The notes under the pieces are model-generated. The model was not told where the DNA came from, made no database searches, and was given only the letters and a program-made list of their open reading frames with translations. A stretch of DNA of 64,000 nt from NCBI GenBank assembly GCA_025465355.1, contig JAODNN010000024.1, forward strand, positions 27,258 to 91,257, read 5' to 3'. The translations under genes and the position numbers were made by a program. This stretch comes from Blastococcus sp. Lineage in GTDB: Bacteria; Actinomycetota; Actinomycetes; Mycobacteriales; Geodermatophilaceae. This document shows positions 7,898 to 16,006 of the stretch, piece by piece (position 1 is the first letter of the stretch; every line of letters begins with the position of its first letter).

Positions 7898-9631
7898 ATG
7901 AGCGACGACACCGTCCTGGCGAGCTTCTTCGGGGACGACGAGTTCCCCGTGCAGTGGGAGGCCGGTCAGAAGGAACTCTTCTGGGTGCACGACGACCTGC
8001 ACATTCCGAACCCCGTCTCGCCCATGTACGCCGACATCGGCGGCTGGTGGATCAAGTGCGACTACATGTTCCGGCGATTCGGCACGCCGTTCGCCTCCGA
8101 CTGGATCTCCAAGGTGATCAACGGGTACGTGTACACCGCCGCCGTCCCCGCGGAGGTCGGTCTGTCGGCCGAGACGTCCGAGTACGGCGCTCGCTACACC
8201 CCGCGGGTGCCGCTCACCGCCGAGGACCCGGCGGAACTCGGCGGCTACCTCGGCTGGACACTGCCGTACTACGCCGAGCACTTCCTCGAGTGGTGGCGCG
8301 GCCGGCTCCGCCCCGAGATGGAACACAACTTCGTCCGGTTCGACGAGTACGACTACGACGGCGCCGGCCTGGTGGAGCTCGCGATCCTGCTCGAGGACGC
8401 GATCGACATGCACGACCGCCACTGGCAGATCCACTGGGTGCTCAACTTCGCCCAGTTCTCCTCCACCATGAACCTCAATGCTGCGATCGCCGCGGCCAAG
8501 GGCGACGGTGATCACTCCGCGCTGATGGGCCGGCTGCAGAGCTCGACCGAGAACCGGAACTGGGACTCCATCGAGGAGCTCTGGAAGATCAAGGAGTGGG
8601 TCAGGAAGGAGCAGGGCGAGGTCTCCCGCGCGTTCGAGCGGCCCACCGCCGGTGACGTCATCCGCGCCCTCGAGGGCAGCGAGGCCGGCCGCGCCTTCCT
8701 CGCGGACCACATCGAGCCGTACCAGAAGGTCTTCGGCTTCAAGTCGATGTGGGCCCACGAGTTCTCCTTCACGACCTGGCGGGAGAACCCGGCGCCGATC
8801 GTCGAGGCGGTCCGTGGCTACCTCGAGGCCGACTACGACTTCCCCTCCGAGCTGAAGGCGGTCGCCGCGGACCTCGAGAAGGCGAAGGCGGAGGTCTTCG
8901 AGGGCGTCGAGCCCGGCCAGGCGCGCGACGCCCTGCAGCAGGCGCTGGACCTGAGCCTCCGGATGAACCCCCTCACGCCGGACCACCACTTCTACATCGA
9001 CCAGGGCACCAACGCCCGGGTCCGGCTGGTGCTCATCGCCATCGGCCGCAAGCTCGTCGAGGACGGCAGGCTCGACGACGCCGAGGACGTCATGTATCTC
9101 CGGTACAACGAGCTCCGGCGGCTCATGGCCGGGAGCAACTCGTTCGACGCCAAGGAACTGGTCTCCGACCGTCGGGACGCCCGCGAGGAGGCCTACGAGC
9201 TGCGGCCCCGCGACTGGGTCGGCACCGCGACCGAGGAAGCCCTCGCGTTCCCCTACCTGTCCCTGTGGGCGTTCCCGGAGAAGCTCACCCGGCCGGCCCC
9301 GGAGCGCGCCGACGAGGTGCCGGGTCTGCCGGCGTCCGCCGGTGTCGTCGAGGGGACCGCGCGGGTGGTCCTCTCCCCCGAGGAGTTCGACCTGGTCGAG
9401 CGGGACGAGATCGTCGTCTGCCGGATGACCAGTCCGGCCTGGGTGGTCCTGTTCACGAAGATCTCCGGACTCGTGACCGACGCCGGTGGCATGGCCTCGC
9501 ACCCGGCGGTGGTCTCGCGCGAGTTCGGCATCCCGGCCGTGGTCGGGACGTCGGACGCGACCCGGCGGATCAAGACCGGTGACCGGATCCGGGTCAATGG
9601 CTCGACCGGCCGCGTGGACATCCTCGTCTGA
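7898..9631 (+). CDS. PEP-utilising-enzyme-like protein with C-terminal phosphohistidine domain
   Basis: 577 residues from ATG 7898 (GGAG 6 bp upstream; the in-frame GTG 7892 overlaps that site). The last ~90 residues are the swivelling domain of PEP synthase/PPDK, with GGMASHPAVVSREFGIPAVV containing the phosphorylated His near residue 535. The first ~470 residues match no standard PEP synthase domain that I recognise and begin with a NPVSPMYADIGGWW stretch. Size and architecture resemble the large subunit of phenylphosphate synthase (Thauera) and CreH-type proteins of cresol catabolism, where the His passes phosphate to a hydroxyl group. The next gene supplies the ATP-grasp half. Probable role: ATP-dependent phosphorylation of an alcohol or phenol. 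Confidence 0.75.
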   Translation: MSDDTVLASFFGDDEFPVQWEAGQKELFWVHDDLHIPNPVSPMYADIGGWWIKCDYMFRRFGTPFASDWISKVINGYVYTAAVPAEVGLSAETSEYGARYTPRVPLTAEDPAELGGYLGWTLPYYAEHFLEWWRGRLRPEMEHNFVRFDEYDYDGAGLVELAILLEDAIDMHDRHWQIHWVLNFAQFSSTMNLNAAIAAAKGDGDHSALMGRLQSSTENRNWDSIEELWKIKEWVRKEQGEVSRAFERPTAGDVIRALEGSEAGRAFLADHIEPYQKVFGFKSMWAHEFSFTTWRENPAPIVEAVRGYLEADYDFPSELKAVAADLEKAKAEVFEGVEPGQARDALQQALDLSLRMNPLTPDHHFYIDQGTNARVRLVLIAIGRKLVEDGRLDDAEDVMYLRYNELRRLMAGSNSFDAKELVSDRRDAREEAYELRPRDWVGTATEEALAFPYLSLWAFPEKLTRPAPERADEVPGLPASAGVVEGTARVVLSPEEFDLVERDEIVVCRMTSPAWVVLFTKISGLVTDAGGMASHPAVVSREFGIPAVVGTSDATRRIKTGDRIRVNGSTGRVDILV

Positions 9632-9643
9632 CCGGAGGACCCG

Positions 9644-10531
9644 ATGACCCAGACCCTGCCGACCAGGGAGGACGCCACCACCATGGCGACCGAGGACTCG
9701 ACCCGGGCCGACGTTCCCCTGGTGCTGCCCTTCGAGGACCCACGCTGTCAGTCCGTGGACCTGACCGGTGGCAAGGGCGCCAGCCTCGCGTCCATGACCG
9801 CCCACGGGCTCCCCGTTCCGCCGGGCTTCGTGATCACCTCCGCCGCGTTCCGGGCGGCGGTCGACGAGGACGCGCTCCGTGCGGCCATGCGCCGGGACGA
9901 CGTCGAGGCCGCGCGGACGCTGGTCGCGGCGGCCCGGCCGCCACGGGAGCTGATCGAGGAGGGGTACGCCGAGCTCCAGGGGTTGGTCGCCGTCCGTTCC
10001 TCGGCCTGCGCCGAGGACTCGGACGGCGCCAGCTACGCCGGCCAGCAGGAGACGTTCCTCAACACCGACGGGCTCGACGCGGTGCTGCGCAACGTCGTCG
10101 AGTGCTGGCTGTCCTTCTTCACCGAGCGGGCGGTCTTCTACCGCCGGAACAAGGGCTCGCTGGAGGACGTCGCCATGGCGGTCGTCGTCCAGCAGATGAT
10201 CGACAGCCAGAAGTCGGGTGTCCTGTTCACCGTCGACCCGGTGCACGGCCGCAAGGACCGGATGGTCGTCGAGGCGGCCCTCGGGCTCGGGGAGGCCGTC
10301 GTCTCCGGCGAGCACACGCCCGACACCTACACGCTCTCCCGTGAGGGGGTCGTGAAGAGATCCAAGGTGGTGGACGCCGAGCGGGTGCTCACCGACGAGG
10401 ACTGCGTCGCCCTGGCCCGGATGGGCGGGATGCTCGCCGAACTGCACGGCGGTCCGCAGGACATCGAGTGGGCCTTCGACGCGGCCGGAGACCTCTACCT
10501 GCTCCAGTCGCGGCCCATCACCACCGTCTGA
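9644..10531 (+). CDS. PEP/pyruvate-binding (PPDK N-terminal, ATP-grasp) protein
   Basis: 295 residues, ATG 9644 with CGGAGGA 5 bp upstream and only 12 bp after the previous stop. It holds the PEP synthase nucleotide-binding half: GGKGASLASM, VRSSACAEDSDGASYAGQQE, SGVLFTVDPV, GLGEAVVSGEHTPD and DIEWAFD...LLQSRPIT. It has no central phosphohistidine domain; that sits on the preceding polypeptide. Together the two form a split enzyme in which this subunit would phosphorylate the partner's His from ATP. It is somewhat shorter than typical N-terminal halves, with the loss between about residues 60 and 100. Confidence 0.85.
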   Translation: MTQTLPTREDATTMATEDSTRADVPLVLPFEDPRCQSVDLTGGKGASLASMTAHGLPVPPGFVITSAAFRAAVDEDALRAAMRRDDVEAARTLVAAARPPRELIEEGYAELQGLVAVRSSACAEDSDGASYAGQQETFLNTDGLDAVLRNVVECWLSFFTERAVFYRRNKGSLEDVAMAVVVQQMIDSQKSGVLFTVDPVHGRKDRMVVEAALGLGEAVVSGEHTPDTYTLSREGVVKRSKVVDAERVLTDEDCVALARMGGMLAELHGGPQDIEWAFDAAGDLYLLQSRPITTV

Positions 10532-10590
10532 GGTCGTCCGGCGCTGCCGGCGGACGTCCCCTGCACCCACCGACCGGAGGAAGTCAGCCC

Positions 10591-11439
10591 GTGAAGTTCG
10601 TGACCTTCGCATCCCCCGACGGTTCGGCCCGGGTCGGCCGGCTGGACGGGGAGACAGTGCTCGACGTCGGATTCGACGGCGACATGATCGCCTTCATCGA
10701 AGCGGACGCACCGCTCGGGAACGAACGCCCGGTGCCGGGAGCGCGACTGTTGGCACCGTTGGTTCCCCCCTCGTTCCGGGACTTCCTCGCCTTCGAGGGG
10801 CACCTGAAGAACGCCTTCAAGAACCTGGGCCGGGACATCCCCGCCGAGTGGTACGAGGTGCCGGCGTTCTACCGGAGCGTGGGCACGACGGTCACCGGGC
10901 CGGACACGGAGGTGCACTGGCCCTCCTACACCCGCCAGCTCGACCACGAGCTGGAGCTCGCGGCGGTGATCGGGCGGCCCTGCCGGGATGTGACGGCAGC
11001 CGAGGCGCTGGACTACGTCTTCGGTTTCACCCTCTGGAACGACCTGTCCGCCCGCGACGTGCAGCGCCGGGAGCTGCCGGTCGGCATGGGCCCGGCCAAG
11101 GCCAAGGAGTGGGACGGCTCCAACGTCCTCGGCCCGTGCATCGTCACCCCCGACGAGATCGACCTCGCCACCCTCGAGCTCGAGGTGCGGATCAACGGCG
11201 AACGCTGGGGCGGGGACAGCATCGCCGCCATGCACCACAGTTTCGGTGACCTCATCGCCTATGCCGCCCAGGATCAGACCCTGCTGCCCGGTGAGGTGCT
11301 CGGTTCGGGCACCGCCACCGGCGGCTCGGGGCTGGAACTGGATCGGTGGTTGCAGCCCGGTGACGTCATCGAGATGGAGGCCGGTCCCATCGGCGTCCTG
11401 CGCAACACCGTCGGAACACCCCATCGAAAGGACAGCTGA
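10591..11439 (+). CDS. Fumarylacetoacetate hydrolase (FAH) family protein
   Basis: 282 residues, GTG 10591 after GGAGGA. It has the FAH-family C-terminal fold: HELELAAVIGRPC carries acidic metal ligands, followed by FTLWNDLSARDVQ, GSNVLGPCIV and a glycine-rich GSGTATGGSG near the end. Members hydrolyse C-C bonds of diketo acids or act as hydratases, decarboxylases or isomerases in aromatic catabolism, using Mg2+. It is third in the operon behind the split phosphotransferase, so it probably acts on a later ring-opened intermediate. Which reaction it performs cannot be told from sequence. Confidence 0.85.
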   Translation: MKFVTFASPDGSARVGRLDGETVLDVGFDGDMIAFIEADAPLGNERPVPGARLLAPLVPPSFRDFLAFEGHLKNAFKNLGRDIPAEWYEVPAFYRSVGTTVTGPDTEVHWPSYTRQLDHELELAAVIGRPCRDVTAAEALDYVFGFTLWNDLSARDVQRRELPVGMGPAKAKEWDGSNVLGPCIVTPDEIDLATLELEVRINGERWGGDSIAAMHHSFGDLIAYAAQDQTLLPGEVLGSGTATGGSGLELDRWLQPGDVIEMEAGPIGVLRNTVGTPHRKDS

Positions 11440-11440
11440 C

Positions 11441-11734
11441 ATGGCGTTCGTCGTGGCCGCGATCTGGAAGGCCAAGCCCGGGGAGGGCAAGCGGATCACC
11501 GAAGTCATCAAGACCATGACCCCGCTGTCCCGCGCCGAGGAGGGCAACCTCTTCTACCAGGCACAGGTCTCGCCCGAGGACCCCGAGACCTTTTTCCTGT
11601 ACGAGCAGTACGCCGACGCCCAGGCGTACGAGGACCACAAGGCGACGCCGCACTTCCAGGAGCACGTCTTCGGGTACGCCATCGAGTACCTGGCCGAGCG
11701 CAGCGTGAAGACCTACGAGACGATCGACGTCTGA
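11441..11734 (+). CDS. Antibiotic-biosynthesis-monooxygenase (ABM) domain protein
   Basis: 97 residues, ATG 11441 just after the FAH stop, preceded by GAAAGGA. It forms one dimeric alpha/beta-barrel domain: VVAAIWKAKPGEG, NLFYQAQVSPEDPETFFLYEQYAD and the family's YEDHKATPHFQEHV helix. Small ABM proteins oxidise quinols or dispose of reactive by-products, but many have no known activity. It is the last gene before a strong inverted repeat, so it ends the operon. Confidence 0.8.
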   Translation: MAFVVAAIWKAKPGEGKRITEVIKTMTPLSRAEEGNLFYQAQVSPEDPETFFLYEQYADAQAYEDHKATPHFQEHVFGYAIEYLAERSVKTYETIDV

Positions 11735-11748
11735 GCCGTCCGGCACCG

Positions 11749-11795
11749 ACCCCGCCGTGGCGCACCGGCTCCCGCTGTCTGCGCCACGGCGGGGT
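11749..11795. terminator. Inverted repeat, probable bidirectional terminator
   Basis: A perfect 16-bp stem (11749-11764 with 11780-11795) and 15-base loop lie between the ABM gene and the convergent cyclase gene. There is no clear T-run, as is common in high-GC actinobacteria. Confidence 0.8.
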
Positions 11796-11821
11796 CGCCC
11801 CCCACGGACCAGTTCTGCCTT

Positions 11822-12712
11822 TCAGACGATGGCGATCGGGTCCAGCATCGAGCCGGTCGCACCCTCGATCTTCAGGGGCAGGGCGATGAAGAGGAACTCG
11901 AAGACGCGGTCCCGCGAGAGTTCCTCGAGCCAGATCGACTCGAACAGGTAGATCCCGTTCTCGATCAGCAGCAGGGTGTGCACCGGCTGCGGGTTGGCAG
12001 GGTCTCCCGGGTCCGGCGCGGGCTGGACCTCGAACGTCTCGGTGTCGCTGCCGACCGCGACCGCGCCTCGCTCCAGCAGCCAGCGCGCGGCGCTGATGTC
12101 GGGCCCGGCGGTCTTGTGCCGGTCGAGCGCCTCGCGGTCCGGCCAATGGGCGAGGTAGCCGGAGCGGATCAGGACGACGTCACCTGCGCGCACCTCGACA
12201 CCCTGGTGTTTGGCTACCGCCTCCAGCTCGTCGGCCGTCACGGGCTCGTGCGCAGGCAGCGCCTCCAGCCCGCGGTAGGCCGGCACGTCGAGCAGCACGC
12301 CGCGCGTGATGAACGGGGGCAGCTTCGACGCATCGCCCAGCTTCGGCCCTCGGTCACCGAGGTGCTCGCGGGCGTTACCGCCCCCGTACCAGTGGTCGTC
12401 GTCACCGATGGTCATGTGTGCGAGGGCGTCGACGTGCGCACCGCTGTGCGAGGTGCCGCTCACGACCTCGGCCATGTACCCGAGGTTGACGTCGTTGCGC
12501 GGACCCCAGGGCTGCTCGCCGTCGCCCCGCAGGCCGCCCGGCGTGCGGTACATGGTCACCTGGAAGGGCGGGTGGGACCCGAACAGGGGCATCCCCGTGT
12601 AGCGCGGAAGCGCCAGGGAGTAGGCCGTGCCTGTCGTCGGCAGCGAGAGTGCCGCCAGAACGTCCTGGGGCGTCTGCCGTGCGGCTGGGCCGCGTTCGGG
12701 ATCGGTGCTCAC
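11822..12712 (-). CDS. Cyclase-family metal-dependent hydrolase (kynurenine formamidase-like)
   Basis: 296 residues from GTG 12712, chosen because AGGAGG lies 5 bp upstream; the in-frame ATG at 12736 has no such site. The hallmark metal motif appears as HSGAHVDALAHM, close to the canonical HxGTHxDxPxH. Relatives hydrolyse N-formylkynurenine, isatin or other amides and lactones using Zn or Mn. It lies 55 bp downstream of the glycerate kinase, with an operator copy between them, so it can be transcribed separately. In the island it may open a lactam or lactone ring. Confidence 0.85.
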   Translation of the reverse strand: MSTDPERGPAARQTPQDVLAALSLPTTGTAYSLALPRYTGMPLFGSHPPFQVTMYRTPGGLRGDGEQPWGPRNDVNLGYMAEVVSGTSHSGAHVDALAHMTIGDDDHWYGGGNAREHLGDRGPKLGDASKLPPFITRGVLLDVPAYRGLEALPAHEPVTADELEAVAKHQGVEVRAGDVVLIRSGYLAHWPDREALDRHKTAGPDISAARWLLERGAVAVGSDTETFEVQPAPDPGDPANPQPVHTLLLIENGIYLFESIWLEELSRDRVFEFLFIALPLKIEGATGSMLDPIAIV

Positions 12713-12753
12713 CGGGACCTCCTGTGGGTGTGACATTTCGTCGACCCTACCAA

Positions 12754-12762
12754 CGATTATCG
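12754..12762. promoter_or_regulatory. Operator copy C (CGATTATCG)
   Basis: Lies 42 bp upstream of the cyclase start, in the gap after the glycerate kinase. On the minus strand it overlaps a GATAAT that could be the cyclase -10. Confidence 0.6.
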
Positions 12763-12767
12763 AGCAT

Positions 12768-13946
12768 CTATCCGTCCAGCCAGTCCGCGACGACGCGTGC
12801 CGCGATGCGCTCCAGCAGCCCGGCGGCCCCCGCCATGCTCCTGCCGAGATCCGGCTCCAGCTCGGCCAGCGTGTAGACCGCCGAGATCCCCGCAGCGCGC
12901 AGCCGCTCACCGTCCACCGCGCTGCGTCCGGCCACCGCCACCACCCGCGCCCCGGTGCGAACGGCGGCGCCGGCCACCCCGACGGGGCCCTTGCCCCGCA
13001 GGCTCTGCTCGTCGAGCGACCCCTCCCCGACGACGACCAGGTCGGCCCCCGCAACGCTCTCGCCGAAACCGCTCAGCTCGAGCAGGTACTCGACCCCGGA
13101 CACGACCCGAGCCCCCAGCACCGCCGCCGCGCCGAAACCGAGGCCGCCCGCCGCACCCATCCCGGGTAACTCGCGCAGGTCGCGACCGGTCGCCGCCGCC
13201 ACCACGTCCGCCCATCTGTCGAGCGCACGGTCGAGCAGCCGGACCGTGCCCGATGCGGCACCCTTCTGCGGGCCGTACACGGCCGCCGCCCCGTGCACTC
13301 CGGTCAACGGGTTGTCGACGTCGCAGGCGACCAGCACGGTGGCGCTCTCCAGCCGCGGGTCGAGGCCTGCCAGTTCCAGCCGCTCGACGCCGAGCAGCCC
13401 TTCCCCACCGGGCGTCGGCGCCGAGCCGTCCCGCGTCACGACGCGGGCGCCGAGCGCAGCCACCATGCCGGCGCCGCCGTCGGTGGTGGCGCTGCCCCCG
13501 ACGGCGAGAACGATCCGCCCGGCCCCCCGGTCCAGCGCGTCGGAGATCAGCTCGCCCACGCCGAACGTGGATGCCGCTCTGGCACTGCGATCGTCCGGAC
13601 CACCGGGAACCAGGGACAGGCCGGCGGCCGCGGCCATCTCCACGATGGCCGTGTCACCGCGCAGCGCATACGTCGCCCGGACGGTCCCGCCGACGGGCCC
13701 GGACACGTCCCGCACGACCGGTTCGAAGCCGTGGTCAAGGACCAGAGCCACGGTTCCGTCGCCGCCGTCGGCGATCGGGTGCACCCGCAGGCGGACACCG
13801 GGCAGGTGGCGGCGCAGCCCTCGGCCCAGCGCGTCGGCCACCTGGGCGGCCGTCAGTGAGCCCTTGAACTTGTCCGGAGCCAGGACGACGAGCGGCCCCT
13901 GAACGGCCTCGCCGCTGTCCGCGACCCGTTGCAGCCCTGCCGCCAC
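12768..13946 (-). CDS. Glycerate 2-kinase (GlxK/GarK family)
   Basis: About 392 residues from GTG 13946, chosen because GGAGG lies 7 bp upstream; the upstream GTG 13952 sits too close to it. It begins with VLAPDKFKGSLTAAQVADAL and contains HPIADGGDGT, VGGSATTDGGAGMVAALGA and VVGEGSLDEQSLRGK, the strongly conserved blocks of this kinase family. It phosphorylates D-glycerate with ATP to 2-phosphoglycerate and so feeds glycolysis. It shares operator D with the divergent BKACE gene, which suggests the pathway yields glycerate or a C3 unit. Confidence 0.92.
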   Translation of the reverse strand: MAAGLQRVADSGEAVQGPLVVLAPDKFKGSLTAAQVADALGRGLRRHLPGVRLRVHPIADGGDGTVALVLDHGFEPVVRDVSGPVGGTVRATYALRGDTAIVEMAAAAGLSLVPGGPDDRSARAASTFGVGELISDALDRGAGRIVLAVGGSATTDGGAGMVAALGARVVTRDGSAPTPGGEGLLGVERLELAGLDPRLESATVLVACDVDNPLTGVHGAAAVYGPQKGAASGTVRLLDRALDRWADVVAAATGRDLRELPGMGAAGGLGFGAAAVLGARVVSGVEYLLELSGFGESVAGADLVVVGEGSLDEQSLRGKGPVGVAGAAVRTGARVVAVAGRSAVDGERLRAAGISAVYTLAELEPDLGRSMAGAAGLLERIAARVVADWLDG

Positions 13947-13991
13947 GACCACTCCTCCGGGCTATGCCCGCCGCCGCGCGACGAGTACGGT

Positions 13992-14000
13992 CGATAATCG
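13992..14000. promoter_or_regulatory. Operator copy D (CGATAATCG), reverse orientation
   Basis: Sits between the divergent glycerate kinase and BKACE starts and could control both. It is the reverse complement of copies C, E and F. Confidence 0.6.
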
Positions 14001-14028
14001 TTAACAAGCATCGTACGAGGGGGTACCT

Positions 14029-14955
14029 GTGGCGAGACAAGGTTCGACGACGGCGATCATCACGTGCGCGCCCACCGGCGCCATCCACACCCCCACCATG
14101 TCCCCCGCGCTCCCGGTCACGCCCGAGCAGATCGCCGCGGCTGCCCTCGGTGCCGCCGAGGCCGGCGCCGCCATCGTCCATCTGCACGTGCGCAACCCCG
14201 AGGACGGCCGGCCGGTCCAGGACCCGGCACTGTTCAAGGAGGTCCTCTCGATCATCAAGGACCAGTCGGACGTGGTCATCAACCTGACCACCGGCGGCAG
14301 TCCGCACATGACGGTCGACGAGCGCATCGCCCCGGCCGTGGAGCTGGCCCCCGAGCTCGCCTCGCTCAACATGGGCTCGATGAACTTCGGCCTGTTCCCG
14401 ATGCTCGACCGCTACCCCACGTTCCAGCACGAATGGGAGCGGCAGCACCTGGGAAACAAGGACGTCGTCTTCAAGAACACCTTCGCCGACATCGAGCGGA
14501 TCCTGAAGCTCTGCGGCGACCAGGGCACCCGGTTCGAGTTCGAGTGCTACGACACCGCCCACCTGTACAACCTCGCGCACATGCTCGACCGGGGCCTGGT
14601 GCGTCCGCCCCTCTTCGTCCAGACCGTCTTCGGCCTGCTGGGTGGCACCGGCGCCGACTTCGAGGACCTCGCCCACATGCACCGGACGGCGCACCGCCTG
14701 TTCGGGAACGAGTTCGAGTGGTCGGTGCTGGGTGCCGGCTCGGCGCAGATCCGCCTCGGGACGATCGCCCTGTCGCTCGGCGGGAACGCCAGGGTCGGGC
14801 TCGAGGACTCGCTGTGGGACGGCCCCGGCAGGCTGGCCGAGTCCAACGCCGCGCAGGTCGAGCGGATCACCGCCATCGCGCGGCTGCTGCACCGGGACAT
14901 CGCCACTCCGGAGGAAGCCCGGCGCCGGCTCGACCTGCGAGACTCCACCCGCTGA
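14029..14955 (+). CDS. BKACE family beta-keto acid cleavage enzyme (DUF849)
   Basis: 308 residues, GTG 14029 after a GAGGGGG site. TAIITCAPTGAIHTPTMSP starts the TIM barrel, HLHVRNPEDGRP carries the two zinc His ligands (residues 51 and 53), and INLTTGGS and FECYD follow, as in Kce-type enzymes. BKACEs condense a beta-keto acid with acetyl-CoA to yield acetoacetate and a new CoA ester. The keto acid is unknown. It is co-oriented with the second GntR gene 65 bp downstream, so the two likely form an operon from operator D. Confidence 0.9.
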   Translation: MARQGSTTAIITCAPTGAIHTPTMSPALPVTPEQIAAAALGAAEAGAAIVHLHVRNPEDGRPVQDPALFKEVLSIIKDQSDVVINLTTGGSPHMTVDERIAPAVELAPELASLNMGSMNFGLFPMLDRYPTFQHEWERQHLGNKDVVFKNTFADIERILKLCGDQGTRFEFECYDTAHLYNLAHMLDRGLVRPPLFVQTVFGLLGGTGADFEDLAHMHRTAHRLFGNEFEWSVLGAGSAQIRLGTIALSLGGNARVGLEDSLWDGPGRLAESNAAQVERITAIARLLHRDIATPEEARRRLDLRDSTR

Positions 14956-15020
14956 CCCTCCGCCGCAGACCTCCGCCGATCACCGGCGGGGGCCCTGCGG
15001 CGACGACCGGAAAGGCCTCC

Positions 15021-15743
15021 ATGACCGCGAGCCGACCGCGCTCGGACTTCGGTGGCGAGCTCCTCTCGACCACGGTCAAGCGCCTGCTGCTCGACCGCAT
15101 CGTCCACGGTCACTACCAACCCGGCGAGCGGATCGTCGAGCTGCAGCTGGCCAAGGAGCTCGGCACCAGCCAGTCACCGATCCGCGAGGCCCTGCGCGAC
15201 CTGGCCGCCATCGGGATCGTGACGATCCACCCCCGGCGCGGCGCGCGGGTCCGACTGCCGAGCGGCAAGGAACTCGCGGACGTGAGCATCGTGCGCTCGG
15301 AGGTCGACGCGCTCGCCGCCCGGCTGGCTGCCGAGCTCATCACCGACGACGACCTCGCGGAGCTCGATGCGCTGGTCGAGGAGATGCTCACCCGGCTGGA
15401 CGAGGGCAACTTCCCCGCCGTCACGGAGGCCGACGCACGGTTCCACCAGCTCATCGCCGAGGTATCGGCCAACCACGCGCTCGAGCGGGTGTTCGACCAG
15501 CTCGCCCCCGTCGCCCGGACGTTCATCACCCTCACGCTCCCGGACGTCGACGTGCGCGGCATCGTGCTCGAGCACCGCACCATCCTGTCGGCGTTGCGGG
15601 AGCGCCAGGGCGACCGGGCCGCGCAGGCCGCCCGGACCCACCAGCTCAACGTCAGTGAGCTGCTCCAGGCGCACTACCCGGCCCGCGCTACGGGCGCCGC
15701 CGACGGCGACGAGCCCGCCGTGCTGGACGCCCTCGCCGAATAG
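15021..15743 (+). CDS. Second GntR-family (FadR/FCD) regulator
   Basis: 240 residues, ATG 15021 after GGAAAGG. The winged helix contains LAKELGTSQSPIREALRDLAA, and the FCD ligand domain shows ADARFHQLIAEVSANHALERVF and EHRTILSAL. It resembles the first GntR protein of the island in overall design but is clearly a different protein. Having two FCD regulators and one operator type in the same island means either could bind the shared sites. FCD effectors are usually organic acids, here presumably a pathway intermediate. Confidence 0.9.
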   Translation: MTASRPRSDFGGELLSTTVKRLLLDRIVHGHYQPGERIVELQLAKELGTSQSPIREALRDLAAIGIVTIHPRRGARVRLPSGKELADVSIVRSEVDALAARLAAELITDDDLAELDALVEEMLTRLDEGNFPAVTEADARFHQLIAEVSANHALERVFDQLAPVARTFITLTLPDVDVRGIVLEHRTILSALRERQGDRAAQAARTHQLNVSELLQAHYPARATGAADGDEPAVLDALAE

Positions 15744-15773
15744 TTCGACGCCCCTCCCCCGCGCCCCCAGGCA

Positions 15774-15787
15774 GGGATCCGGATCCC
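15774..15787. repeat. Perfect 14-bp palindrome GGGATCCGGATCCC
   Basis: Has no loop, so it is unlikely to act as a hairpin. It lies 18 bp before operator E, between the GntR stop and the dehydrogenase promoter, and could be another protein-binding site. Confidence 0.5.
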
Positions 15788-15804
15788 GCGACACGACGCT
15801 CCGT

Positions 15805-15862
15805 CGATTATCGATGAGAGCTTGACGTCCCGTCCGGCGCGGGGCTAGCGTTCGATTATCGG
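15805..15862 (+). promoter_or_regulatory. Promoter of the dehydrogenase/molybdenum hydroxylase operon with operators E and F
   Basis: Operator E (CGATTATCGAT, 15805-15815) lies just before the -35 TTGACG (15822-15827). An 18-bp spacer leads to the -10 TAGCGT (15846-15851), and operator F (CGATTATCGG, 15853-15862) covers the expected start point. Two sites about 48 bp apart bracketing the promoter suggest tight repression. The leader to the first start codon is about 145 bases. Confidence 0.7.
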
Positions 15863-15967
15863 TGAGGGCGATCACTTGCAGTTGCCGATGACCGTCGCGA
15901 GTGCGGATCCTCCCGTCCGACGCCCTTCCCGCGTCAGGACTCCGGCGCCCCTGGCGTCTCCGCGGAC

Positions 15968-15995
15968 GGCTCCGACACGCAGGCTCCGACACGCA
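15968..15995. repeat. Tandem 14-bp direct repeat in leader
   Basis: Two perfect copies of GGCTCCGACACGCA just before the ribosome site of the alcohol dehydrogenase. Confidence 0.8.
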
Positions 15996-16006
15996 GAAGG
16001 AAGCAC

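Noticed and set aside
7823..10612. A 929-codon open frame antisense to the split PEP-synthase genes
   Set aside because: The opposite strand encodes clear domains with good ribosome sites; the antisense product is repetitive and has no recognisable motifs, as expected of GC-rich shadow frames.
13955..14028. A defined -35/-10 promoter for the BKACE gene
   Set aside because: GATAAT within operator D could be a -10, but no acceptable -35 lies 16-19 bp upstream, so only the operator is reported.
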